A stretch of DNA of 64,000 bases from JBFGFX01 sp965232455. Lineage in GTDB: Bacteria > Pseudomonadota > Gammaproteobacteria > Steroidobacterales > Woeseiaceae. The DNA lies in contig OZ246981.1 of NCBI GenBank assembly GCA_965232455.1, positions 868,001 to 932,000 of the forward strand. The letters run 5' to 3'. Below are positions 18,697 through 26,470 of this stretch, piece by piece; within the stretch, counting starts at the first letter, position 1; the number at the start of each line of letters is the position of its first letter. The notes beneath the pieces were generated by a model that saw nothing but the letters and a program-made list of their open reading frames with translations, was not told where the DNA came from and ran no database searches. The translations under genes were made by a program, and so were the position numbers.

Positions 18697-19244
18697 TGCG
18701 GTCCCGCGGATCGAGGTCGAGGCTGCTCGCGGTCGCGTTGAGCGTGCTGGCGCTCGCGCCGCTTGCGGTCGGTGCCGACATGCGCGGCGCGGAGATTACG
18801 CATCTGTCCCGCAATGAAGTTCTCGAACGTCCGGACGCGCTGCCCGGGGAAGGCTATCTGTCCACAGGCCAGCCAACCGAGGCGGTGCTGAAGGCGGTAG
18901 CCGACGCGGGTTTTGCCGCCGTCATCGACCTGCGTGGTGCCGGCGAGGAACGAGGGATCGACGAGAAGGCCGTCGTCGAATCCTTGGGCATGACCTACGT
19001 GTCGCTGCCGGTTCCCGAACCGGCCGACGCCACGGTCGGGAAGGCCGCCGCCCTGGAGCAGATTCTGGCCGATATTGAGGGTCCCGTGCTCCTGCACTGC
19101 CTCAGCGGTAACCGGGTAGGGGCGTTGTTTGCATTGAGCGCGAAGGCGGACGGCGCGAGCAAGGAAGAAGCGCTGGCGATCGGCAAGTCGGCGGGGCTGA
19201 GCCGCTGGGAAAAGCAGATTCGCGAAAAGCTGGAGAACGAGTAA
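18696..19244 (+). CDS. Exported phosphatase-like protein (beta-lactamase-hydrolase-like/DSP fold)
   Basis: A 182-residue protein with an N-terminal signal peptide (basic RSRGSRSR then hydrophobic to VGA). The domain resembles the DSP-like phosphatase group often labelled beta-lactamase hydrolase-like: LSTGQPTEAVLKAVADAGF, AVIDLRGAGEERGIDE and the loop VLLHCLSGNRVGALF. The loop has Cys135 and Arg140, that is C-X4-R, one residue shorter than the canonical phosphatase CX5R loop but typical for this group. The ATG at 18696 overlaps the stop of the lipoprotein gene by one base. The signal peptide places it in the periplasm, which is unusual enough to note. Its substrate is unknown. Confidence 0.8.
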   Translation: MRSRGSRSRLLAVALSVLALAPLAVGADMRGAEITHLSRNEVLERPDALPGEGYLSTGQPTEAVLKAVADAGFAAVIDLRGAGEERGIDEKAVVESLGMTYVSLPVPEPADATVGKAAALEQILADIEGPVLLHCLSGNRVGALFALSAKADGASKEEALAIGKSAGLSRWEKQIREKLENE

Positions 19245-19295
19245 AGCGCCGGCCAAGTCCGAGTTCTTCCGACACCCAGACGGCCTTTCGTAATT

Positions 19296-19657
19296 TGGTG
19301 GAGGCGGCGGGAATCGAACCCGCGTCCGCAAGCCCTCTGCTCTGAGGTCTACATGCTTATTCCGTCTTTGGTCTTACTCCGGGCTACCCGACGGACAGGG
19401 AAAACACGAAGCCAGTTCAGTTAGGGTTTAACGGGTCAGGCCCTGAACAAGCCCTCGCCGCGGTCCCGCGTCGGTGACTCCTGGGATCCGGACGCACGGG
19501 CACGATCCGGGCAGAAGGCGTTAGGCTGTTTTTTAAGCAGCTAGCGCGTAGTTGTCGTCGTTGGCAACTATAAGTGTTACAGCTGGTTTTACGAGGTGAT
19601 CTGTCCCTCGGCATGCAATCAGAGTTTCGCGACCCACGTCGAAGCCATGTCGCCCCC
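19296..19657 (-). ncRNA. ssrA: Transfer-messenger RNA (tmRNA)
   Basis: About 362 nt that rescue stalled ribosomes. The 5' end (19657, reading GGGGGCGACATGGC) and the 3' end (…CGCCTCCACCA, ending 19296) pair as the 7-bp acceptor stem, with the G3-U wobble seen in many tmRNAs. The T-arm GGTTCGATTCC lies near the 3' end. The tag reading frame occupies 19533-19565: resume codon GCC at 19565, then codons for ANDDNYALAA and a TAA. E. coli has ANDENYALAA, so one acidic residue differs. The CCA end is encoded. It is upstream of and next to smpB in the opposite reading direction sense (both on minus, smpB first). Confidence 0.96.
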
Positions 19658-19703
19658 GAATATCGTGGTCTGTCCGCGGCCCCGTCGTGCCGGCCGCTAC
19701 CCT

Positions 19704-19731
19704 AGTGTAGGGACGGCGGGGAAAAAAACAA
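19704..19731 (-). promoter_or_regulatory. Sigma-70 promoter of ssrA
   Basis: On the minus strand TTGTTT (19726-19731) and TACACT (19704-19709) are separated by 16 bases. Transcription from about 19697 would leave a 40-nt leader for RNase P to remove. A GC-rich stretch follows the -10, as in stable-RNA promoters. Confidence 0.6.
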
Positions 19732-19846
19732 TTGCCCGGACAGCTCCTGAATCCTGGTGGGATCGCAAGCACCCGGGCGCCGCCTGGAAGACCACCTGCC
19801 CAATAACGATATTTTGCTTTAAATTTAATCAATAAATATCTGATTA

Positions 19847-20329
19847 TTAACGATTAGATGATTTCATGACTCGTGCTTTCTGGCGTTCCCAGTCGCGGTC
19901 TTTCGAGGTTTGACGCTTGTCGTGCTGTTTTTTCCCTTTCGCCAGGCCGATGTCCAGCTTTACCCGGCCGCGGGTCCAGTGCAGGTTGAGGGGCACGAGC
20001 GCGTAACCCTTGCGTTCCACCAGGCCGACGAGCCGGTCCAGTTCGCGACGGTTCAACAGCAGCTTGCGCGTTCGGGTCGGGTCGGTGTCAACGTGGGTAG
20101 ACGCGCTCAGGAGCGGAGAAATCCGGGCGCCGATCAGCCAGGCCTCGCCGTTCCTGATGTGCACGTAGCCTTCGGTGAGCTGGGCGCGGCCCGCGCGTAA
20201 GCTCTTGACCTCCCAGCCAAGCAGCTGCAGCCCCGCCTCGATCGATTCCTCGATGAAATAGTCGTGGCGCGCCTTTTTGTTCTGCGCGATCTGCCTGTCG
20301 GGGGCGTTTGCTGCCTTTTTGTTGGCCAT
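19847..20329 (-). CDS. smpB: SsrA-binding protein SmpB
   Basis: 160 residues. SmpB binds the tRNA-like domain of tmRNA and brings it to stalled ribosomes. Seen here are the family blocks ARHDYFIEESIEAGLQLLGWEVKSLR, where the E-G-W-E-V-K-S-L-R type core is clear, and AQLTEGYVHIRNGEAWLIGARISP. The C-terminal basic tail (GKKQHDKRQTSKDRDWERQK) is the part that enters the mRNA channel. It lies 190 bp upstream of ssrA on the same strand; the gap has the ssrA promoter. Confidence 0.97.
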   Translation of the reverse strand: MANKKAANAPDRQIAQNKKARHDYFIEESIEAGLQLLGWEVKSLRAGRAQLTEGYVHIRNGEAWLIGARISPLLSASTHVDTDPTRTRKLLLNRRELDRLVGLVERKGYALVPLNLHWTRGRVKLDIGLAKGKKQHDKRQTSKDRDWERQKARVMKSSNR

Positions 20330-20464
20330 GGTCGAATAGCGAGTCGAGGAGCCTGACGGCCGGCGATTATACGTAAGTCACAAGGACTTGCAGCGCTTCG
20401 GGGTTGTTGTCAGCGCTATCGATATCATCCAAAATCCGCCTTACAACGCGCTTAGAGAACAACA

Positions 20465-21844
20465 ATGCCAAATCAGGACTCCGCCGATTCCGGCCGCCGC
20501 AAGTCGCTGCACGGAAACTGGTCCTCGCGCTTAGCCTTTATCCTCGCCGTGACCGGCTCGGCCGTCGGCATCGGAAACATCTGGAAATTCCCGTACATAG
20601 CCGGCGAAAACGGCGGCGGCGCATTCGTGCTCGCGTATCTGCTGTGCGTTTTCCTGATCGGCCTGCCGGTCATGATGTCCGAGATACTCATCGGCCGGCG
20701 CGGGCGGCGAAACCCGGTGGCGACGATGGCGTTGCTCGGCGAAGAGGAGGGCAGCACGCGCCAGTGGCGCTGGCTGGGCGCGCTTGGCGTCATCGCCGGC
20801 ATTTTCATCCTGTCGTATTACAGCGTGGTCGCGGGTTGGACGCTGGCGTACGCTCAGAAGAGCGTCACGGGCCAATTCGAGGGGGCTTCGGCGACCGAGA
20901 TTGGCGCGCTGTTCGCCACGTTCACCGGCAATTGGGTGGCGGTCGCGACCGCGCACACGATTTTCATGGCGATCACGACCCTCGTGATCGCCCGCGGCGT
21001 CGAGCGCGGGCTGGAGCAGGCCGTGCGCTTCATGGTGCCGGCGCTGCTGCTTCTGATGTTCGTGCTGCTGGGGTATTCGGTTACCTCGGGTTCGTTTGCG
21101 CAGGCCGCGGAATTCATGTTCACGCCGAATTTTGACGCGCTGGGCTGGGGCGGGGTGCTGGCGGCAATGGGCCAGGCGTTTTTCTCCCTGAGCATCGGCA
21201 TGGGCGCGATCATGGCGTATGGCGCGTATTTGCCCGAGGAAACCTCGATCTCGAATACGTCGACCACGGTCGTGTTCGCGGACAGCGGCATCGCCATCCT
21301 GGCCGGCCTGATGATTTTCCCGATCGTTTTCGCGAACGGCCTCAATCCCGCGGAGGGGCCGGGCCTCGTCTTCAATACGCTGCCGGTGGCCTTCGGGCAG
21401 ATGCCGTTCGGCGTCTTCTTCGGCACGGTCTTTTTCGTGCTGCTGGTATTCGCGGCCTGGACCTCCGCTTTGGGTCTGATGGAGCCGGCCGTCGCCTGGT
21501 TGATCGAAAACTACCGTCGAAGCCGCACGCAGGCGGCCCTGATGGTCGGCGGGCTCATCTGGGCGGTCGGATTCGGCACGGTGCTCTCGTTCAACGAGCT
21601 TGCCGGATTCACGTTCCTGTTCGGAACGATTTACGACAATATCGACTACATCACCAGCAACGTGATGCTGCCGCTGGGGGGTGTTTTCATCACGGTCTTC
21701 GCTGCATGGACCATGTGCGGCAACTCGACCGCCGAGGAACTGGGCGGGGCCGGCAGGAGCTACAAGATCTGGCGTTTTCTCGCCCGATTCGTCGCGCCCG
21801 TCGCGATTACCTTCGTGTTCCTTCAGGCGATAGGCCTCCTGTAG
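20465..21844 (+). CDS. Sodium-dependent symporter (SNF/NSS family)
   Basis: A 459-residue inner-membrane transporter with about 11-12 helices. The NSS signature lies near the N-terminus: NWSSRLAFILAVTGSAVGIG, followed by NIWKFPYIAGENGGGAF, which together hold the Na+ and substrate sites of helix 1. NSS proteins carry amino acids or amines with Na+. The substrate cannot be read from the sequence. The gene lies between smpB and ratA, which are adjacent in many gammaproteobacteria, so this looks like an insertion into a conserved block. The start is the ATG at 20465. Confidence 0.93.
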   Translation: MPNQDSADSGRRKSLHGNWSSRLAFILAVTGSAVGIGNIWKFPYIAGENGGGAFVLAYLLCVFLIGLPVMMSEILIGRRGRRNPVATMALLGEEEGSTRQWRWLGALGVIAGIFILSYYSVVAGWTLAYAQKSVTGQFEGASATEIGALFATFTGNWVAVATAHTIFMAITTLVIARGVERGLEQAVRFMVPALLLLMFVLLGYSVTSGSFAQAAEFMFTPNFDALGWGGVLAAMGQAFFSLSIGMGAIMAYGAYLPEETSISNTSTTVVFADSGIAILAGLMIFPIVFANGLNPAEGPGLVFNTLPVAFGQMPFGVFFGTVFFVLLVFAAWTSALGLMEPAVAWLIENYRRSRTQAALMVGGLIWAVGFGTVLSFNELAGFTFLFGTIYDNIDYITSNVMLPLGGVFITVFAAWTMCGNSTAEELGGAGRSYKIWRFLARFVAPVAITFVFLQAIGLL

Positions 21845-21906
21845 CCGATGCACCCGTTTGTTTGCAGCATGCATTCGGTCCAGCGGCCATACGGACGAAT
21901 CCGCGC

Positions 21907-22344
21907 ATGCGTAAGGTGAGCCGAAGCGCCCTGGTGCCGTACTCCGCGTACGAAATGTTCTGCCTCGTGGACGATATCGAGGCCTATCCCGAGTTCCTGC
22001 CCTGGTGCAACGACGCCGTCGTGCACAGCCGGACCGGCGACACCGTTGAGGCGACGCTCGAACTGCACAAAGGATCGGTGAGCAATCACTTCACGACCCG
22101 AAACACCCGGCGTGAGTACGACGGGATCGATATCGCGCTGGTCGGCGGCCCATTCCGCCATCTGCAGGGCGGCTGGCAGTTCCAGGACCTCGGCGAGAAC
22201 GGCTGCAAGGTCTCTCTGGAACTCGAGTTCCAGTTCGCGAGCATGATGATCGACGTCATGTTCGGGCATTTTTTCGAGGAAACCTGCAATTCGCTGGTTG
22301 ACGCCTTCACGCGACGCGCGGTTGTCGTGTTCGGCGAGAAATAG
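21907..22344 (+). CDS. ratA: Coenzyme Q-binding START-domain protein / RatA
   Basis: A 145-residue COQ10/RatA-type START-domain protein. The E. coli RatA acts on 50S subunits, while other members bind ubiquinone; which applies here is unknown. Typical N-terminal blocks are visible: SRSALVPYSAYEMFCLVDDI, then YPEFLPWCNDAVV, with the C-terminal helix FFEETCNSLVDAFTRRA. The true start is the ATG at 21907; the reading frame is open upstream into the transporter but that part is a shadow. It is followed 14 bp later by rnfH, as in E. coli. Confidence 0.93.
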   Translation: MRKVSRSALVPYSAYEMFCLVDDIEAYPEFLPWCNDAVVHSRTGDTVEATLELHKGSVSNHFTTRNTRREYDGIDIALVGGPFRHLQGGWQFQDLGENGCKVSLELEFQFASMMIDVMFGHFFEETCNSLVDAFTRRAVVVFGEK

Positions 22345-22358
22345 GGGCATCGCTCGCG

Positions 22359-22664
22359 ATGGCGGCCGGGCGCACGATTACCGTGGAAGTGGTTTACGCC
22401 ACGCCGCGGAAACAGGTGCTGGTGTCGGTCGAGCTCGACCAGGATGCGACCGTCGCCGAAGCCATCGAGCGTGCCCTGGCAAGCGAATTTCCCGGGGAAT
22501 CGCTGGCTGGGCTGCAGGCCGGTGTCTGGGGGAGACCGGTCGAGCGATCCCGCGTTTTGATCGACGGCGATCGTGTCGAGCTGTATCGCCCTTTACGAAG
22601 AGATCCTCGGGATGCCCGTCGCGAGCTGGCCGCCGCCGGCAAGTTCATGAGCGGTTCCGGCTGA
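22359..22664 (+). CDS. rnfH: RnfH family ubiquitin-fold protein
   Basis: A 101-residue small beta-grasp protein. The pattern ITVEVVYATPRKQVLVSVEL, AIERAL and VWGRPVERSRVLIDGDRVEL, then LYRPLRRDPRDARRELA, is characteristic for RnfH/YfjF. The family often sits next to ratA, as here. Its biochemical role is not settled despite the name linking it to Rnf electron transport; no rnf genes are in the window. It converges on bamE across a perfect hairpin. Confidence 0.94.
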   Translation: MAAGRTITVEVVYATPRKQVLVSVELDQDATVAEAIERALASEFPGESLAGLQAGVWGRPVERSRVLIDGDRVELYRPLRRDPRDARRELAAAGKFMSGSG

Positions 22665-22674
22665 GCAGACAGGT

Positions 22675-22710
22675 TCTAGCCCGTATCCGTCACCGATTGC
22701 ACGGGCTAGA
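22675..22710. terminator. Bidirectional hairpin between rnfH and bamE
   Basis: TCTAGCCCGT (22675-22684) and ACGGGCTAGA (22701-22710) form a perfect 10-bp stem around a 16-base loop. The bamE stop codon is inside the right arm. There is no T run, so it may stabilise or separate convergent transcripts rather than act as a strong intrinsic terminator. Confidence 0.45.
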
Positions 22711-23026
22711 GGTCCGGGCTCAGCTCCTGATCCTCGATGATCTCGATGACACGCTCGCCGTCGAAAATCACCGACACCCAGCGTTTGAAGGTCGCATCGC
22801 GGCGACCCAGTTTGAGATAGTAGATGTAGTCCCATCGATTGGCGTGGAACGGATCGTCGATCATCGGAGTGCCGAGGAGAAAGCGGACCTGGCTGCGGGT
22901 CATGCCGACTTCCACCTGATCGATGTCTTCCTGCTTGAGGAGGTTTCCCTGGGCAATCGGTGCCTGGAAGACGCATCCGGCCGAGGTCGCTACGGCCAGG
23001 ACGGTGCTGATTATGAGCGCTCTCAT
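22706..23026 (-). CDS. bamE: Outer membrane protein assembly factor BamE
   Basis: A 106-residue lipoprotein of the BAM complex that inserts beta-barrel proteins in the outer membrane. The signal peptide ends in ATSAGC. The mature domain has the SmpA/OmlA motif: QVEVGMTRSQVRFLLGTP, then the W-D-Y-I-Y-Y core and a final beta strand (VSVIFDGERVIEI). The start chosen is the ATG at 23026; a TTG at 23044 would add six residues. The dispersed motif GTTAACAGGCCCC lies just 3 bases ahead of the start, where a ribosome binding site is expected. It is divergent from fur, as in many gammaproteobacteria. Confidence 0.94.
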   Translation of the reverse strand: MRALIISTVLAVATSAGCVFQAPIAQGNLLKQEDIDQVEVGMTRSQVRFLLGTPMIDDPFHANRWDYIYYLKLGRRDATFKRWVSVIFDGERVIEIIEDQELSPDL

Positions 23027-23029
23027 CGT

Positions 23030-23042
23030 GTTAACAGGCCCC
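23030..23042. repeat. Dispersed motif copy 3 (GTTAACAGGCCCC)
   Basis: This copy lies 3 bases upstream of the bamE start codon, on the side facing fur. It overlaps the place of the bamE ribosome binding site. Confidence 0.5.
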
Positions 23043-23192
23043 AAGATCTATCGCCTTCCCGTGTCGAAGGCATTCGATGTGATTCCGGTTTGCGGGCGGC
23101 TGGAGGAGTCCGGTCGCCTGGTCCATAATAGGGCCGAATCATACCTACTTGACTGTCGCGGCGGTAGCCGCGCCCTTGCCGAGACGGAAACC

Positions 23193-23612
23193 ATGCTGCA
23201 ACGCCAGGAACTACGAAAGGCCGGCCTCAAAGTCACGTTGCCGCGGCTGAAAATTCTGGAGATTCTAGAAAGCAACACGCAGCGGCATCTGAGCGCCGAG
23301 GACATTTATCGTGAGCTGCTTGCGGCCGGCGAAGACATTGGCCTCGCGACGGTTTACCGTGTCTTGACTCAGTTCGAGTCCGCGGGTCTGGTGACGCGGC
23401 ATAACTTCGAGGGCGGCAGTTCCGTATTCGAGCTCGACGAAGGTGAGCACCACGATCACATGGTGTGTGTCGAAACGGGCGACGTGGTGGAGTTCGTCAA
23501 TGACGAAATCGAAAAACTGCAGCACGACATCGCAGCCGAACACGGTTACGAGTTAATCGATCACAACCTGGTGCTCTACGTCCGGCCGCTGAGGAAGGGC
23601 AGGGATTCCTAG
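23193..23612 (+). CDS. fur: Ferric uptake regulator Fur
   Basis: A 139-residue iron-responsive repressor. The winged-helix region shows LRKAGLKVTLPRLKILEIL and RHLSAEDIYRELL, then IGLATVYRVLTQFESAGLV as recognition helix. The metal-binding His cluster is in EHHDHMVCVETGDVVEF, followed by the dimerisation part. The start is the ATG at 23193 (MLQRQELRKAGLK); an open frame runs further upstream but has no support. Fur is followed by recN in convergent orientation, across the only full-length copy of the dispersed motif. Confidence 0.96.
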   Translation: MLQRQELRKAGLKVTLPRLKILEILESNTQRHLSAEDIYRELLAAGEDIGLATVYRVLTQFESAGLVTRHNFEGGSSVFELDEGEHHDHMVCVETGDVVEFVNDEIEKLQHDIAAEHGYELIDHNLVLYVRPLRKGRDS

Positions 23613-23629
23613 GGCCTGTCAACAGGCCC
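23612..23629. repeat. Dispersed motif copy 4, palindromic form (GGGCCTGT-CA-ACAGGCCC)
   Basis: This is the only copy with both arms: an 8-bp perfect inverted repeat with a 2-base centre, starting in the last base of the fur stop codon and lying between fur and the convergent recN. There is no T run, so it is not a plain terminator. Confidence 0.6.
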
Positions 23630-23638
23630 CAGATTCTC

Positions 23639-25342
23639 CTATTGAGCCGCGCGTGCCCGTCGCGTCGTTTTGCGCCGGCCGGCCGTCAGCATTTCCGCTG
23701 CGTGTTCCCGCGTTCGCCGGGTGATTTTGACGCCGCCCAGCATCCTGGCCAGTTCCTCGACACGCTCGTCGCCGTTCAGTTGACTGATTCCCGTGCGGGT
23801 GGACTTGCCGTCGCTGACCTTGTTGATGCGAACGTGATGGTCGGCCTGGCTGGCAACCTGCGGCAGGTGCGTGACGCAGAGAATCTGACGGCTGCCGCCG
23901 AGGTCGCGCAAACGCCTGCCCACCATTTCCGCAACGCCCCCGCCGACACCGCTGTCCACCTCGTCGAATACCATCGTCGGGATTCGGCTTCCGTCGCTTG
24001 CAATCACTTGAATCGCCAGGCTCATTCGAGAAAGTTCGCCTCCCGAGGCGACTTTGGCAAGCGCCATCGGCGGCTGTCCCGGGTTTGCGCTGATCCGGTA
24101 TTCGATGCTGTCCATGCCGACCGCCCGGGCATCGTCTTCGGCGCGGGGTTCAACGGCCACGATGAAGTTTCCATCGGGCATGCCCAGCCCGGCCATTGCG
24201 CCGCTGACGTCGGCGGAGAACCGTTTTGCGGCCCGCCGGCGGCCGGCGGACAAGTCGGCGGCGAGGCCGCGGTACTTTTCGTAAGCCTCCGTGGATTGCC
24301 GTTCCAATTCCTCGCCGCGCAGGCCGGCGTTGCGCAAGTCGTCGAGTTGAGCTCGAAGCCGCGACTGGACGTCGCCCAGGTCTTCCGGATCGACGCGATG
24401 TTTGCGCGCGACGGTCTGGATAGCATTGAGCCGATCGTCGACCCAGTCGCGCCGTGCCGGGTCGGCGTCCAGCGACTCCAGATAACGGCGTAGCTGGTCT
24501 ATCGCTTCGCTGATCTGTATGCCGGCTTCATCGAACAATTGCCTTGCCGGCTCGAGTGCGTCGTCATAACTGCTCAGCACCTGCAGGGATTGGCAGGCGG
24601 CGGCAATCAGTCCCTGTGCGGTTTGCCCCTCTCCCTCGTCGGTGTCCTTGAGTATCCGGTCGAGGCCCTCGGCCAGCCGGGAAACGTTTTGCAGTTTCTG
24701 TCGTTCGGCGGTCAATGACGAAAGCTCATCGGCCGCCAGATCCAGTGCGCTGAGTTCGTTGACCTGAAACTCGAGCAGTTCGAGGCGAGACTCGCGGTCC
24801 GCCTCGGACGTCCTCAGTTCCGTGAGCTGCGCCGACAGGGTCCGCCAGGTTTCAAACGCCGCCGCCGTGCTGCCGCGCAGCGACAGCAGGTCGCCAAAGT
24901 GATCGAGGAGATCGCGCTGTACGTCGCGCCGGCCCAGCGACTGGTGGAAATGCTGTCCGTGTATGTCGACGAGCAGCTCACCCAGGGATTTCAGGTTCTG
25001 CAACGAAACCGCGTTTCCGTTGATGAAGGCGCGGGACCGGCCGTCCGCCGCGATAACTCGCCGCAGCAAGCACTCCGTGTCGAGATCGAGCGCCTGATCG
25101 GCAAGCCAGGCGCGGGCGGCGGGTTGCCCGGAGACGTCAAACTCCGCGGCGAATTCGGCGCGCCTGGCGCCGTCCCGGACCAGTCCGCTGCCACCCCGTT
25201 CGCCGAGCACCAGGCCGAGCGCATCAACCAGAATGGACTTGCCGGCGCCCGTCTCGCCGGTCAGGACCGTCATGCCCTCATCGAAGTCGATGTCGATTTC
25301 ATCGATGATGGCGAAGTTTCTGACCTGCATGCTACGCAACAT
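23639..25342 (-). CDS. recN: DNA repair protein RecN
   Basis: A 567-residue SMC-like protein acting in double-strand break repair. Walker A GETGAGKSILVDALGLVLG lies near the N-terminus (after MLRSMQVRNFAIIDEIDIDF), long coiled-coil arms follow from about 150 to 360, and the C-terminal ABC signature/Walker B block contains ASGGELSRMSLA and TMVFDEVDSGVGG. E. coli RecN is 553 residues. The chosen start is the ATG at 25342, with GAGGGAAG 5-8 bases upstream; the longer frame to 25426 overlaps nadK. It is 10 bp after nadK on the same strand, so the two are one transcript, a common gammaproteobacterial arrangement. Confidence 0.96.
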   Translation of the reverse strand: MLRSMQVRNFAIIDEIDIDFDEGMTVLTGETGAGKSILVDALGLVLGERGGSGLVRDGARRAEFAAEFDVSGQPAARAWLADQALDLDTECLLRRVIAADGRSRAFINGNAVSLQNLKSLGELLVDIHGQHFHQSLGRRDVQRDLLDHFGDLLSLRGSTAAAFETWRTLSAQLTELRTSEADRESRLELLEFQVNELSALDLAADELSSLTAERQKLQNVSRLAEGLDRILKDTDEGEGQTAQGLIAAACQSLQVLSSYDDALEPARQLFDEAGIQISEAIDQLRRYLESLDADPARRDWVDDRLNAIQTVARKHRVDPEDLGDVQSRLRAQLDDLRNAGLRGEELERQSTEAYEKYRGLAADLSAGRRRAAKRFSADVSGAMAGLGMPDGNFIVAVEPRAEDDARAVGMDSIEYRISANPGQPPMALAKVASGGELSRMSLAIQVIASDGSRIPTMVFDEVDSGVGGGVAEMVGRRLRDLGGSRQILCVTHLPQVASQADHHVRINKVSDGKSTRTGISQLNGDERVEELARMLGGVKITRRTREHAAEMLTAGRRKTTRRARAAQ

Positions 25343-25352
25343 CGATCTTCCC

Positions 25353-26252
25353 TCAACCGTCGTCCGTCGCGTCGTCGCGAACCCGGCCGTCGCGTCCCCA
25401 GTGAAGTTTGGAGCGCAGTATTTCATAAAAATCGTAGCCCGGCGGATGAATGAGCGTCACCCGCGTCTCCGATCCTTTGACGAGCAGGCGGTCGTCCGGC
25501 GACAGTTCGCCGACGGAGTGACCGTCCAGCATCACCTCGCCCTTCGTGTCCATGCGCGCCAGCAGGCGGACCTCGATTTCATGGCCGGCGGGTATCACGA
25601 TTGGGCGATCGCTCAACGTATGAGGGCAGATTGGAACGACGACGACCGCGTCCATTCCCGGTTCGATGATGGGGCCGCCGCAGCTCAGGGCGTACGCCGT
25701 CGAACCGGTCGGCGTGGCGACAATCAGACCGTCCCCAGAGTGCGTGTTGACGAATCTTCCGGAAACCGCGGTCCGCACGTCGAGCATCCGGCCGGTTTCC
25801 CGCCGCTGAACGACAATGTCGTTAAAGGCGTTTGCAATGTGTGTGTGGCCGTCGCCGTCGATGATCGTCGCCTCGAGCTGAAGGCGAGATTCTTCCGAAT
25901 AGTTTCCCGCCAGTATCTGGCCAACACCGGAGAGCATCTCGTCCGGCGAAATATCGGTCAGAAAGCCGAGCCGGCCGCGATTGACGCCTAACAGCGGTAC
26001 ATCATGACCGTGCGCGACGGCGGCCGCGTACAGCATCGTGCCGTCGCCGCCGACGGCGATGATCAAGTCCGCGGCGGCGGCGATCTCCTCCTCGGGAAGC
26101 TGACGGGCGGGCAAATCGGGCGGCGCGTCGGGCGCGGCGACGACGTCGATCCCGGCCTCGGTCAAATAGCCGGCGAGTAGCGCCATGGGTTCGGCGACGC
26201 GGAGATCCTGGCTGCGGCCAAGGATAGCGATGGTTTTGAAGGGGCTGCTCAT
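25353..26252 (-). CDS. nadK: NAD kinase
   Basis: A 299-residue enzyme converting NAD to NADP with ATP. The family motifs are visible: IAVGGDGTML with the catalytic Asp70 and the conserved GGDGT, then GVNRGRLGFLTDI, and PTGSTAYALSCGGPII further on. Together these are the standard NadK set. The gene starts with ATG at 26252, is divergent from hrcA and directly precedes recN. The arrangement nadK-recN is conserved among gammaproteobacteria. Confidence 0.97.
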   Translation of the reverse strand: MSSPFKTIAILGRSQDLRVAEPMALLAGYLTEAGIDVVAAPDAPPDLPARQLPEEEIAAAADLIIAVGGDGTMLYAAAVAHGHDVPLLGVNRGRLGFLTDISPDEMLSGVGQILAGNYSEESRLQLEATIIDGDGHTHIANAFNDIVVQRRETGRMLDVRTAVSGRFVNTHSGDGLIVATPTGSTAYALSCGGPIIEPGMDAVVVVPICPHTLSDRPIVIPAGHEIEVRLLARMDTKGEVMLDGHSVGELSPDDRLLVKGSETRVTLIHPPGYDFYEILRSKLHWGRDGRVRDDATDDG

Positions 26253-26470
26253 CGGGTTTTCGGGATGCTCTCTTGCGGGCAGGTTCGGGCTTTGGAAGTC
26301 TATCGTTCGGACACTCCAGAGCGGGAAACTCCATTCACATTATGACTGCGGCAATGGGACGGCAACGGCCAACCGTGTCGAATTGTTGCAGACCCTTGAC
26401 CGGTCGCCAAGCCATTGTTAGCGTGACCCTAGCATACTGATTTAGTGTCTGATTTCGCATTTCTTGGCGT

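Noticed and set aside
20531..21874. Minus-strand frame of 447 codons opposite the sodium symporter
   Set aside because: It is an Arg/His/Gln-rich shadow of a membrane protein gene, with no domain and no ribosome binding site.
26396..26424. Possible promoter TTGACC-N17-TAGCGT ahead of hrcA
   Set aside because: The -10 match is too weak (3 of 6) and no CIRCE or sigma-32 pattern supports it.
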